37,258 bases of DNA, from the NCBI GenBank assembly GCA_002706885.1, contig PAKY01000076.1:1-37258 (forward strand). The letters run 5' to 3'. Shown here piece after piece: positions 1 through 7,871 of the stretch (within the stretch, counting starts at the first letter, position 1; each line of letters starts with the position of its first letter). The DNA is from Phycisphaerae bacterium. GTDB lineage: Bacteria > Planctomycetota > Phycisphaerae > Phycisphaerales > UBA1924. The notes beneath the pieces were generated by a model, which saw only the letters and a list, made by a program, of their open reading frames with translations, ran no database searches and had not been told where the DNA came from. Made by a program: the position numbers and the translations under genes.

Positions 1-41
1 CCCGGCCCGGGCCGGGCCGCCCCGGGGCGGGTGGGCGGGAG

Positions 42-69
42 AAGAAACGGCCCCCGGCGCCAGCCGGGG
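42..69 (-). terminator. possible terminator of the methyltransferase operon
   Basis: A 7-bp perfect stem with a 4-base loop lies at 52-69 (CCCCGGC, GCCA, GCCGGGG on the plus strand). Read on the minus strand it is followed by a short T-rich run at 42-49. It sits 10 bases past the stop of the methyltransferase gene, as an intrinsic terminator would. The T run is interrupted, so this is a moderate call. The flanking 1-40 is extremely GC-rich and palindromic. Confidence 0.4.
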
Positions 70-78
70 ACAGCTCCG

Positions 79-759
79 CTAGAGCTTGCGGAACACCATG
101 CAGGTCTCGTGCCGGATGGGCACGTCGAGCATCCGGGCGTACCGCTTCCGGTCCGAGGTGCAGTTGTGCTGGGTCTTGATGATGACCGAGCACAGCTCGC
201 CGATGCGGCCGCTCAGCTTCATGACTTCGTGGGCGAGGCAGTGGTACTTGCCGCTCCGGCGGACGTCTCCGATGAGCACGGCGAGCCGTCCGCTCAGCTG
301 GAGCGACTCGTGGCAGCGGACGAGGCAGGTTTCCAGCTGCTGCAGGAAGTCCTCCAGCGGCTGCGGCTTGCTCAGGTCCGACGGGTGCTCCGAGTACCGG
401 ACGATGTCCCAGTACGGCGGATGAATCCAGACGAAGTCGTACCGGCCGGGCAAGGGGTTGTTGAGCAGGTCGAAGCCGCCCCGCAGGTCCCCCGACCAGA
501 ACCGGCCGGCGAAGCGGCCGTTCTCTCCCAGCCCGCGGATGACGTCCCGGGTCGTGCCCGAGCCGACCATCGGGTCGGCGATGCGGCACGGCTGGTACCA
601 CTGGACGAGGTTCTTGAAGAGCGTCCCGTCGCAGTTGCCCCGGTAGCTCGCGTCTCCCCACAGCGAGCATCGGTGGGGACGGTCGACGATGGAGCAGAAG
701 CTCTCGTCTTGGTCGTACACCGACGGCACGCGGCGGAGCTTTGGTTGTGAAGCATTCAT
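79..759 (-). CDS. orphan DNA methyltransferase (N4/N6 amino-methylase family)
   Basis: A 226-aa protein with the two hallmark motifs of amino-group DNA methyltransferases. DPMVGSGTT at residues 62-70 is the SAM-binding motif I, and HPPY at 113-116 is the catalytic (D/N/S)PP(Y/F) motif IV. Motif I precedes motif IV. The protein is short, with no obvious separate target-recognition domain. The ATG start at 759 is fixed by a strong AGGAGG Shine-Dalgarno sequence 4-5 bases upstream. It is the last gene of a minus-strand cluster (HTH, ArdC, unknown, methylase), and no cognate nuclease adjoins it. By inference it is an orphan methylase protecting a mobile element from host restriction, or a regulatory methylase. 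The target base and sequence cannot be told from the sequence. Confidence 0.85.
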   Translation of the reverse strand: MNASQPKLRRVPSVYDQDESFCSIVDRPHRCSLWGDASYRGNCDGTLFKNLVQWYQPCRIADPMVGSGTTRDVIRGLGENGRFAGRFWSGDLRGGFDLLNNPLPGRYDFVWIHPPYWDIVRYSEHPSDLSKPQPLEDFLQQLETCLVRCHESLQLSGRLAVLIGDVRRSGKYHCLAHEVMKLSGRIGELCSVIIKTQHNCTSDRKRYARMLDVPIRHETCMVFRKL

Positions 760-812
760 GGTCCTCCTGTGATGACGAAGTGCGGCGGTCGCACCGACCG
801 CCGCGGGTGTAG

Positions 813-1193
813 CTAGACACGCTCCGTGATGAGCAGGTAAGGCTCCGATGTGTCGAAGTTCTGCCGCACCAGCAGTTCCTCGATGTCGAAGTCCTGGTAC
901 TGCACGTGCACGATGAACGCATCGACCGGCGTGAACTGCCGCGAGGCCGTCCGCACGTGCCCGAGTCTTCGGACGAGCTCCTGGCGGAAGAGCTTTGGTC
1001 CTCCTCCGAAGGTGTCACGTGTCATCACCCGGATGGCCTCGGCCGTCATCAGCACCGGGCATTCGAAGCCCGCCTCGCGGGCGAAGTCTCCCAGCGGGAC
1101 GAGCGAGTCCCTCGGGTACAACTCCCAGGCCTGCGACGCCGACTCCGGCATCACCACTTCTTCGCCGACGGGCGTTGGTTGTGCGTATTCCAT
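813..1193 (-). CDS. hypothetical protein, DUF6573-like
   Basis: A 126-aa acidic protein of unknown function. I chose the ATG at 1193 because GGAGAGAG lies just upstream; a TTG 12 bases earlier is the alternative. The segment 'DFAREAGFECPVLMTAEA' resembles, from memory, small plasmid-borne proteins grouped as DUF6573, but this match is weak and unverified. No catalytic motif, signal peptide or membrane segment is visible. It lies between ardC and the methyltransferase on the same strand, so it probably belongs to the element's transfer or establishment functions. Confidence 0.6.
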   Translation of the reverse strand: MEYAQPTPVGEEVVMPESASQAWELYPRDSLVPLGDFAREAGFECPVLMTAEAIRVMTRDTFGGGPKLFRQELVRRLGHVRTASRQFTPVDAFIVHVQYQDFDIEELLVRQNFDTSEPYLLITERV

Positions 1194-1328
1194 GTCTCTC
1201 TCCAATTACGCGGCTATCCGTCCCGCGAACGGCCGCCCCTATTCAGTTGAGTTCGCCCCGTCGCGGAACCGCAACGGGACAGGACGTCCGCGGCCGGCGG
1301 GACCGACCACTGACACCCCGAAAGCTGT

Positions 1329-2306
1329 TCAGGCGTTGGCGACGACCTCGGGCTCGGCCGGCTGCTCGTCCGTCGGGATGAGCACCGCGTCGAGAATCCG
1401 GGCGGCGGTCTTCTGCACCCGGTCGAGCACGGCGGCGAGCTTCTCGGCGTCGCCCCCGTAGCTCTGGATGTAGTCGCTGCACGCCGTGCCCGGCTCCAGC
1501 CCGATGCCGGTGCTCACCACGTAGGCGACGGCCTCGGCCTCCAGCTCCCGGGTCTGCTTGTCTCCCCGCTCGGCGTGCTCGCCATGGTGCAGCATCTCGT
1601 GTGCGAGTTCGTGCACGAGCACCGAGAAACGCTCCGGCGGAGTCAGCTCGGGGCGGATGCAGATGTGCCCGCCCATGCTGATGCCGGCGGCCTGGCCGAT
1701 GTCCATGCGGAGTTCGAGCACGATGCCCTGGTCCACGATGAACCGCTCAAGCCGTTGCAGATGTTCTTTCGGTGTGCCCTGCATCTGGGCCGGCTTCGGC
1801 AGTTCCTCGCCGTCGGTCTGCGAAACGTCGAAGACGGTCGCGGCTTTGAAGCGGAGCACCCTTTCCGGGTCCTGCCCCGGCTCGGCGTCCTGCTTCAGCA
1901 TCATCGGAGCGATGATGGTGATGCCCTTCTCGCCTTTGCGGACCTGACGGCCGAGGCCTTGCCATGTGCGGTACCCGGCCACCCTGGTGGCGTCCGGTCG
2001 CTGCGACAGAATCAGCATCACGTTGCCGAAGCTGTACCGGTGGAACTTCCCGACCATTTCAAGGAACGCTCGGAGCGTTTCGCTCCTGCCGGCGTTCAGC
2101 TCGGCGGCGAGACGTTCAATCGCCTGGTCGATGTGCTGGCGTGCTTCTTGTGCCTTGGTCATCGGGCGAGCTCCTTCCGTTGCCGGGGCCGATGCGGCCC
2201 GCTCGCCAGAACTGGCGGGCCGCTCGGACGCGGTCGGAAGGGGCTCCGATGCGAGGTCGAATGGAGTGCGGACCGAAGCAGCCCGCGGTGCGGTGCTGCT
2301 TCTCAT
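1329..2306 (-). CDS. ardC: ArdC-family antirestriction protein (ssDNA-binding plus zincin domain)
   Basis: A 325-aa protein. After a low-complexity N-terminal stretch of about 45 residues comes the ArdC-type ssDNA-binding domain, recognisable by 'HRYSFGNVMLILSQRP' and 'GYRTWQGLGRQVRKGEKG'. A zinc metallopeptidase-like domain follows, with HELAH at residues 232-236 and a downstream acidic stretch (RELEAEAVAY) that could supply the third ligand. In the family, ArdC proteins are carried by conjugative plasmids and protect incoming ssDNA or blunt host restriction. The start at 2306 overlaps the stop of the upstream HTH gene as ATGA and has GGAGGA upstream, so translation is probably coupled. The open frame continues upstream to 2480, but that part merely overlaps the HTH gene. 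Confidence 0.88.
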   Translation of the reverse strand: MRSSTAPRAASVRTPFDLASEPLPTASERPASSGERAASAPATEGARPMTKAQEARQHIDQAIERLAAELNAGRSETLRAFLEMVGKFHRYSFGNVMLILSQRPDATRVAGYRTWQGLGRQVRKGEKGITIIAPMMLKQDAEPGQDPERVLRFKAATVFDVSQTDGEELPKPAQMQGTPKEHLQRLERFIVDQGIVLELRMDIGQAAGISMGGHICIRPELTPPERFSVLVHELAHEMLHHGEHAERGDKQTRELEAEAVAYVVSTGIGLEPGTACSDYIQSYGGDAEKLAAVLDRVQKTAARILDAVLIPTDEQPAEPEVVANA

Positions 2307-2605
2307 GCGAACTCCTCCAGCGATGGGTGCACGTTGCCGCGCACCGGTGTGTAGTCGGGCCGGAGTCGACGTTCCTCCCATGCGATGACGTCGCTCAGGC
2401 GTGCGTACCTGATGCGGCCCCGCTGCTCGAACGGAAGCTCCCCCCGTTGCATGGCGTCGATGACGGTCTCCCGTCGGCAACGCTGCATCTTGGCGATCTG
2501 CTCAAGGCTCAACCATCTCGGCATGCCCTTGGGGAACGCCGAGGTGTTCAGGCTCAGTTCGTCGGACTGCTGGTGCGGCGTCCGTGCCGCTCCGTCCGGA
2601 CTCAT
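2303..2605 (-). CDS. small helix-turn-helix DNA-binding protein (excisionase/MerR-like)
   Basis: A 100-aa protein whose middle, 'MPRWLSLEQIAKMQRCRRETVIDAMQRGELPFEQRGR..YARLSDVIAWEERR', has the pattern of HTH_17/excisionase-type domains: a recognition helix after LSLEQIA, then a small wing and a W-containing helix. Proteins of this kind act as recombination directionality factors or local repressors. It is first in the cluster and overlaps ardC by ATGA. The start is uncertain: the ATG at 2605 gives 100 aa and the ATG at 2524 gives 73 aa and still keeps the domain. Confidence 0.75.
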   Translation of the reverse strand: MSPDGAARTPHQQSDELSLNTSAFPKGMPRWLSLEQIAKMQRCRRETVIDAMQRGELPFEQRGRIRYARLSDVIAWEERRLRPDYTPVRGNVHPSLEEFA

Positions 2606-2765
2606 CGAGCCCCGTCGATGATGAGGTGTCCCCGAGCGTTCGGCTCAGCGAGACGTGGTTTGGCCGCGAGGCTCAAACAGCGTTCTGCCGCATGACCCTC
2701 TGGCATGTATCTGTGTGCGTTCATGTGCATCCATCTCCTTTTCATTCACTTGTGAACCCCGCCAC

Positions 2766-2846
2766 GTGCTTTCCCAGCGGAGGGGGCTTTCGGTGGGGTT
2801 CAAGCGAAGCGGCCCCCCGAAATGCACCCGCAGCCTGGGAAAGCAC
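2766..2846. repeat. nested inverted repeat (large hairpin), possible origin, oriT or RNA
   Basis: GTGCTTTCCCAG at 2766-2777 is the exact reverse complement of CTGGGAAAGCAC at 2835-2846, giving a perfect 12-bp outer stem. Inside it, 2788-2798 (TTTCGG, bulged T, GGGG) pairs with 2813-2822 (CCCCCCGAAA) in a 10-bp inner stem around a 14-base loop. No T tract follows on either strand, so a simple terminator is unlikely. Function is inferred from position only. Confidence 0.65.
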
Positions 2847-2860
2847 CAGAAATGCGGTCT

Positions 2861-2953
2861 GAGCGACGCACGCACGTCGTGCGTGCCTGGAGCGAAGTCC
2901 ATAGACCAAAACTCCTGCTGCGGAGCGACGCACGCGGAGCGTGCCTGGAGCGA
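2861..2953. repeat. two copies of a dyad-containing repeat
   Basis: GAGCGACGCACGC occurs at 2861-2873 and 2923-2935. Its partner GCGTGCCTGGAGCGA occurs at 2881-2895 and 2939-2953. The first copy is centred on the perfect 19-base inverted repeat GCACGCACGTCGTGCGTGC (2868-2886). The second has a shorter dyad, GCACGC-GGA-GCGTGC (2930-2944 region). Paired dyads beside a ParA operon suggest protein-binding sites, such as a centromere or iterons. Confidence 0.6.
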
Positions 2954-3061
2954 CACCTTGTTCAAAGAGCGGCGGGGTCGCTCGAACACAAGCGGCGGGC
3001 ATGACGGGTGAAGCCCGGCGTGACCGGTGCGTTCGAGAGACACCATCCACTTGGTTGAGCA

Positions 3062-3490
3062 TCACCGACCTTGGAACATCCGCGAGGCTTCACCGATCGC
3101 CGCGGCGAGCACTTCGCTGACCCGTCGCTCAAACTCGGCCGTGCCCTTACGGTCGTCGTTCCGGGGGCGGACCAGCCCGTGGGTGTGTCTTGCCTTCTCG
3201 TGCAGCGATGGCTCGCACCGGTGTGCGAGCACGAGCAGTGCACGGAGCAGATTGCTCGGCCGAACGGTGACTCCCAGGCTTTCGCTCAGCCGAACACACA
3301 TCGACTCGAACCGTCGCTTGTCGTCGGGATGGATCCGTGTCCGGAGCGTGGTCTCGGTCGCTCCGGCGAGCGTCTCGCGAGGCGGAGCGGCCGGTGTCTG
3401 TGGCTTCGGCGGGTTTGGAGTGAGCATCGCGTCCATCGCGATGCCGGCGAGCGGTGAGAACGGGCGGTCTTTCTCAGATTGGGAACTCAT
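3062..3490 (-). CDS. small ParA-partner protein, possibly ribbon-helix-helix
   Basis: A 142-aa protein encoded directly after parA and overlapping its end by 17 bases. The ATG at 3490 is set by GGAGGT five bases upstream; the frame stays open to 3607 but only inside parA. The N-terminal third is Pro/Ala-rich and probably disordered. The core 'ETTLRTRIHPDDKRRFESMCVRLSESLGVTVRPSNLLRALLVL' reads like a short beta strand followed by two helices, as in ribbon-helix-helix DNA-binding proteins. Many plasmid ParA ATPases are paired with such a small centromere-binding partner instead of a full ParB. The role is inferred from pairing, and the fold is a guess from the sequence pattern. Confidence 0.65.
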   Translation of the reverse strand: MSSQSEKDRPFSPLAGIAMDAMLTPNPPKPQTPAAPPRETLAGATETTLRTRIHPDDKRRFESMCVRLSESLGVTVRPSNLLRALLVLAHRCEPSLHEKARHTHGLVRPRNDDRKGTAEFERRVSEVLAAAIGEASRMFQGR

Positions 3491-4364
3491 CGTCGACCTC
3501 CGTATCGGTGAGTGAGCCGAGTCCTCGCTGGGCGAGGACAAGGCGTGTTTCGATGCTCTCGGCCAGTTCGCCGAACTCCCGGGCGACCGGGTGGTCGGGA
3601 AAGGCATCCGGCACGGGCCGGCCGACCTTCTGGGCGGTTGGCACGACGGTCGAGCGGCTGATGGCGGGCGTGAAGCGGAATGTGTTGCCCGGCGGCATGG
3701 CGAAGGTCTGGTCGACGTATCCGACCAGCTCTCTGGCGAGCCGGGTCCGCATGTCCACGGCGTTGAGCACGACGCCGAGCAACTGGAGCTTGGGGTTCGG
3801 GCCCGAGCGGACGGCCGTCATGTCCCGGAACGCATCGGCCAACCCGGTGATGGCGAGCGGGTCGGGCGTGGCGGTCAGCAGGAACCAGTCCGCCTGGGCG
3901 TAGGCCGAGAGTGCCGGCGAGAGCACGGTGCTCGGCGGCGTATCGAGCACGATGACGTCGTACCGGTCACGGAGTGTTTGCAGGGCGTCCCCGAGCACGT
4001 CGAGCCGATTCCAGAACCGTGAGCGTGCCGCGAGTTCAGCGTCGATGGTTTCGAGCCGTCGCTTGGCCGGGATGAGGTCGAGCCGGTCCGGGAGCCATGG
4101 GTCTGTTTCGCCCCTGCTCACGACCGCTTCGGTTGGTGTGACCTCGCCGAGCAGCAGCTCCAGCGTGCCGGAGTAGACATCGGGGCTGAGCCCGAGGTGT
4201 TTGGTGGCTCCGGCGGACGGGTCCAGGTCCCAGAGCACGGTGCGGTGGCCGCGGTTGGCGAAGCCGCGGGCGATGTGGACGGCGGTGGTGGTCTTGCCGA
4301 CGCCGCCCTTCTGGTTGCCGACGGCGATGACCGTCCCGCCCCAGAGGGTTTCGAGTCCGTTCAT
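3474..4364 (-). CDS. parA: ParA-family partition ATPase
   Basis: A 296-aa protein with the deviant Walker A motif KGGVGKTT at residues 19-26, including the signature lysine K19. The strand 'WDLDPSAGATKHLG' follows, then Walker B 'VIVLDTPPS'. Length and motif order match small (type Ib-like) ParA proteins without an N-terminal HTH. ParA uses ATP-dependent DNA binding to distribute plasmids or integrated elements to daughter cells. The ATG at 4364 follows AGGAGA at a six-base gap; the longer frame to 4478 lacks support. Its partner gene overlaps its 3' end. The promoter must lie in the 4365-4817 gap shared with the divergent winged-helix gene. Confidence 0.92.
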   Translation of the reverse strand: MNGLETLWGGTVIAVGNQKGGVGKTTTAVHIARGFANRGHRTVLWDLDPSAGATKHLGLSPDVYSGTLELLLGEVTPTEAVVSRGETDPWLPDRLDLIPAKRRLETIDAELAARSRFWNRLDVLGDALQTLRDRYDVIVLDTPPSTVLSPALSAYAQADWFLLTATPDPLAITGLADAFRDMTAVRSGPNPKLQLLGVVLNAVDMRTRLARELVGYVDQTFAMPPGNTFRFTPAISRSTVVPTAQKVGRPVPDAFPDHPVAREFGELAESIETRLVLAQRGLGSLTDTEVDDEFPI

Positions 4365-4817
4365 GTGTTTCTCCTGTTGTGTGGTTATGGCCGGTTGGCT
4401 CGCGGATGAGCGGTTGGTATTGCCACGCTCACTCCCGCGGGCCACGGCGGCGTCCGGGCTCGACGGCCCGGTCGCCACACCAGCACCCGCGAGACTGCCA
4501 CAACTCGGAGCACGAAGTCAACGGTGATCCGGCGTCATCGCCTCCACGCCGACAGGGCCATCGCGGCATCAACGCCATGGCGCCATCCGGCCGCACAAGG
4601 GTCTTGCACGGACGCATCGAAGTGGGACAAGGTGAGGGAAAGGGAACGGCCGCCGTGACCACGGCGGCCATTGAGACTGGAGATCGTTCTCGGAACGCAC
4701 ACCGAGCCGATGACTCGAACCTACGACACTTCGTGCCGAGTCGTCAACGGTTGGCTCTTCCACCGACTCCGGTCTCTCCACACGGCGAGCACTCGCCGCA
4801 TCGAGAGGGAGGGGACC
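4365..4817. other. divergent promoter region between parA and the winged-helix gene
   Basis: About 450 bases with no credible gene; open frames here are shadows. It must hold both divergent promoters, but I cannot place convincing -35/-10 pairs. Its clear element is the palindrome at 4648-4669. Confidence 0.55.
4648..4669. promoter_or_regulatory. perfect palindrome, likely operator
   Basis: GGCCGCCGTG at 4648-4657 is the exact reverse complement of CACGGCGGCC at 4660-4669, with two central bases (AC) between. A dyad of this size between two divergently transcribed genes, one encoding a DNA-binding protein, is typical of an operator. Autoregulation by ParA's partner or by the winged-helix protein is inference. 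Confidence 0.5.
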
Positions 4818-5894
4818 ATGACGACGATCACGTACGCCCGAGGGCGAGACTGGCACATCGAGGCCCGCAAGCCGCGGGGCGGCTTCTGCTTCATCCACGA
4901 GCACAGCATCCATGCTGTCTGGTCGTGTTTGCGGTCGGGCGACATCGAGCTGCGAGACGTTCGGGTGTGGCTCGCGTGCCACGAGCTGACGGTTCGTCGC
5001 TGCACGCTCGAAGCGGGCCGCACGCCCCGCTACAGCGTCAAAGAGCTGCACGGTCTCGTCGGTGGGGTCGGGGGCGAGCACGTCCGCCGCTCGGTGCGTC
5101 GCCTGGAGAAGCACGGGCTGCTCCGATTCAGCGAAGATGCCATCGACACCGTTCCGTACGAAGTCCAACAGCACCCCGGCCGGCCCATCCCGGTGCCCCG
5201 GCCCGTGCTCCGTCTGCTGGCCAAGAGTCGGGGAAGGGCCTTCATCGCCACGGTGCTCGGTCACCTGCTCCGCTGCGTGTTCTACAAGAACGGTGTTTGT
5301 CGTTCCGGCGGGTGGTGCAAGGCGTCCTGGGTGGCCGAAGCTTTCGGCGTCGCCCTCCGGGCGGTGAAGGAAGCACGAGCACGCCTGCTCAAGCTGGGCG
5401 TGCTCCGGTCCGTCGCGGCCGACCAGCTCCGCCTCAACCGGTTGGGGTCCCCGCAGGTTGTTTGCCTGGACTGGAGCAACGAACCCGCACCCCGGCACCG
5501 GCAATCCACAACCGAATCTGCACCCCCAAAGAAGCACAAGGAACTCTCCTCACGGAGAGTTGATCACCAGAAACCCGCCCGGGCGGCGGGCCCGGCTGGT
5601 GCTCGAACACGAGCGAAGGAGCCGGACCTGAACAACGTGACGGTGGCCGACCTGAAAGACCCCTGGCGACTGGCGGCCCTGTTCAAACAAGCGAGGCTGC
5701 GGGGGTGGGTCCGAAAGACCGAGGCTGAGATCCTTTCGATGTTCTCCGCAGCCGCACATGCCTTGCGCACCGGAACAGAACCGGCCGCACTCTTCTCGTG
5801 GATGCTACGAACACGGCGGTACGAAACGCTTTCCTGCATCGACGAAGACGTTGGGCGTGCATCTCTAAGTGCTTTGAGAGGTGGACAGAGCTAG
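4818..5894 (+). CDS. protein with two winged-helix-like segments, candidate replication initiator
   Basis: A 358-aa basic protein. Two helix-turn-helix-like segments can be picked out. The first, at about residues 68-105, is 'YSVKELHGLVGG..GEHVRRSVRRLEKHGLLRF'. The second, at about 165-200, is 'CKASWVAEAFGVALRAVKEARARLLKLGVLR'. Both end in the 'L-hydrophobic-x-x-G-L-hydrophobic' wing entry. A charged low-complexity linker (about 230-275) and a helical C-terminal domain follow. Tandem winged helices next to ParA suit a plasmid replication initiator, but a transcription regulator is equally possible and I recognise no named family. The ATG at 4818 has GAGGGGAC upstream; the frame opens earlier at 4671. 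Its 3' end overlaps the convergent GHKL gene by 30 bases. Confidence 0.65.
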   Translation: MTTITYARGRDWHIEARKPRGGFCFIHEHSIHAVWSCLRSGDIELRDVRVWLACHELTVRRCTLEAGRTPRYSVKELHGLVGGVGGEHVRRSVRRLEKHGLLRFSEDAIDTVPYEVQQHPGRPIPVPRPVLRLLAKSRGRAFIATVLGHLLRCVFYKNGVCRSGGWCKASWVAEAFGVALRAVKEARARLLKLGVLRSVAADQLRLNRLGSPQVVCLDWSNEPAPRHRQSTTESAPPKKHKELSSRRVDHQKPARAAGPAGARTRAKEPDLNNVTVADLKDPWRLAALFKQARLRGWVRKTEAEILSMFSAAAHALRTGTEPAALFSWMLRTRRYETLSCIDEDVGRASLSALRGGQS

Positions 5895-7850
5895 ATCCTT
5901 GGCTTTGCGAGCCCCCTTGCCATGAAAAAGGTGCGGATAGCGGACCTTCAGAGTATCGAGACCCTTGGCGTGTGAAGCCTCCACCTTCAGCTGTTCACGA
6001 AAGAACTCGTACCGGGCACGAGCATCGTTCAGTACATCTGACCAACGGCGTACCCAGATGCGCACACCATTGCCGTCGAAAAGGCATCCCTCCGGGAGCC
6101 TCTCAGAGGATGTCTCTTGAACAACAAAGTCATCAAGATCATTACCGAGGAGCCAGAACTCCCAGTGGCACTTATCAGTCCTGAATCGCTCGTCCTTGGC
6201 GACTGTAAACGCGTACTTCTTTATCTGTGAGGTCTCTTCCTGCCCTAGTGAATCACGGGGCCGTTTCAGCTCGACCACAAGGTGTTCGAAACGGTCCCTG
6301 TCAACCTTGCGGCGTCGGTAGAGCATCAGGTCCGGAATGCCTTCTTTACCGTCGATGAGTTTCACGTCAGCGTCAGGAGCGAGTTCCTCTCGCTTCATGA
6401 TTGCAAGATGCTTCTTAAGTACATCGCGAAGGCCATCGTCGTCACCACCCAGCGTGTACTCCTCGCCGAGGAGCCAAATCTCATGCACCAATAGGCGGTG
6501 AAGCTGCGTCCGTTCAAGAAGCCTCTTCTTCCAATCGCCGTCAAACAGAATGTGTTCGAACGCGTGAATGACATCAAGTCGGTCAGCGACGAGTTTTCCT
6601 GCACGGATGAGATTCGTGAGCGGGGCTCTCGCCAGAAGCTCTGCGAACGCCTCTCGTTCCTCCTCTGGCAGGGCTACTACTTCGTGCAGAATCTTCGTCA
6701 GGTTATTGGGATTCGCCTCCAAGGCTTGCTTGACGAGGGCAAGCGTGAGCTTTTTGTTCTGGCTATCGGTCTTCTCAAATGACGGGTGCTGCTCGTTAAT
6801 CTGAACGGCGACGATGTCGAAGACTTCACGCTCGGCTTTGGAAAGCGGATCTTCCGGCTCATCCGTGTACGGATAGATGTTGTCGTCTTTCCATTGCTGC
6901 ACAACCGAGGTCGATTCCTCGGCGAGCCTCCCGCGAACATACTCCCTAAGACGATCCTTGGCGGTGTCAACAAGACGCTTGACCTCCTCATCGAGTTCAT
7001 CCGTGACGAAGCGAGCGGAATCCGCCCATTCGGGTGCCCGTGGTGTTCGGAGATACGCCGTGTACTCGATTCCTCGGGCCTGCACCCCAGCCGGGATATC
7101 GTGGAATGAAAAACCTTGGTCGTCGCAAATGTGCAGACGCTTCCCATCGGGTTTAAACTTCCACTCCAGAACCTGAAGTTGAGCGGGTCCCAGTGGATCG
7201 TCCCCGGAGAGCACATCGAGTGTTTCGTCACGCTCCACCAGCTCACTGACCTGGATCTCCCGACCGTCCCAATAGAGATGAACGCCGGGATAACTGGTGA
7301 GGTAGGACGCAAACGTCTCTGCGAGCTTCTCCCGTATGTCGCTCCGGGCGAGCGTGTGGTGCCCCTTGTCGATGCCTTCGAGACGGACCACGGTGCCAGT
7401 TCGCTGGCCGTCCGCGGGCTTCGGTTCACTGGCTTCGTAGTAGTCTGCGGAGTCGCGTGCCACCTTGATGGTGTACGTCAGCGTTTTGCCGTTCTCGCGA
7501 ACCGTGGTTTCCCAGACTGCGGTCGGACACAGGGACAAGGCCTTGAAACGTCCCTTACCTTCACGACCGTGATACGCACGCTGTTCAGGATTGACCTTTC
7601 GCTCGACCTTGACGGAGTTTCCGATAGCACCGAAGGCTCGCTCCAGGTCGTCTGGTCTGATCCCCGGCCCACGGTCCGCAACTTCCAGTCTGTTCACCGC
7701 CCCCAGTTCGTTCATTTGCAGCGACACATCGACTCGCTCACCGCCAGCATCGAGAGCATTCCAAATGAGCTCTTCCACAGCCTTTTGAGGCGAGGTGCCC
7801 ATCAACCTCTGTACATGGTCACGTCCAACCTCGACTTTGTGTCGTTTCAT
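5865..7850 (-). CDS. GHKL (MORC/Hsp90-like) ATPase fused to a PD-(D/E)XK nuclease
   Basis: A 661-aa protein. The N-terminus is a GHKL ATPase: the N-box 'EELIWNALDAGG' (N31, D34), the G1 box 'ADRGPGI' (D59) and the lid/G2 segment 'HGREGKGRFKAL'. The C-terminal quarter shows a PD-(D/E)XK nuclease pattern, 'GIPDLML' (D507), then 'LVVELKRP' (E527, K529). MORC/MutL-like GHKL proteins beside restriction genes are a known comparative-genomics theme. An ATP-gated clamp coupled to cleavage is inferred. It is the last gene of the restriction operon, 21 bases after res, and its local GC is lower than in the methyltransferase genes, hinting at a separate origin. Confidence 0.8.
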   Translation of the reverse strand: MKRHKVEVGRDHVQRLMGTSPQKAVEELIWNALDAGGERVDVSLQMNELGAVNRLEVADRGPGIRPDDLERAFGAIGNSVKVERKVNPEQRAYHGREGKGRFKALSLCPTAVWETTVRENGKTLTYTIKVARDSADYYEASEPKPADGQRTGTVVRLEGIDKGHHTLARSDIREKLAETFASYLTSYPGVHLYWDGREIQVSELVERDETLDVLSGDDPLGPAQLQVLEWKFKPDGKRLHICDDQGFSFHDIPAGVQARGIEYTAYLRTPRAPEWADSARFVTDELDEEVKRLVDTAKDRLREYVRGRLAEESTSVVQQWKDDNIYPYTDEPEDPLSKAEREVFDIVAVQINEQHPSFEKTDSQNKKLTLALVKQALEANPNNLTKILHEVVALPEEEREAFAELLARAPLTNLIRAGKLVADRLDVIHAFEHILFDGDWKKRLLERTQLHRLLVHEIWLLGEEYTLGGDDDGLRDVLKKHLAIMKREELAPDADVKLIDGKEGIPDLMLYRRRKVDRDRFEHLVVELKRPRDSLGQEETSQIKKYAFTVAKDERFRTDKCHWEFWLLGNDLDDFVVQETSSERLPEGCLFDGNGVRIWVRRWSDVLNDARARYEFFREQLKVEASHAKGLDTLKVRYPHLFHGKGARKAKDLALSTSQST

Positions 7851-7871
7851 CGGCTGCCCTCGTGCGGTGGC

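Larger units (their letters stand above)
2606..3061. other. gene-free, repeat-rich region between two operons
   Basis: Several overlapping open frames exist on both strands, but none has a credible protein pattern. The region instead holds a nested 81-base inverted repeat (2766-2846) and a twice-repeated dyad motif (2861-2953). Position between the ParA operon and the HTH-ArdC operon suits an origin of replication, an oriT or a partition site. It must also hold the promoter of the HTH gene. Confidence 0.6.

Noticed and set aside
2645-3065. Several 100-130 codon frames in the gene-free region
   Set aside because: They cross the hairpins and dyads, overlap each other on both strands and have no ribosome-binding site or protein-like pattern.
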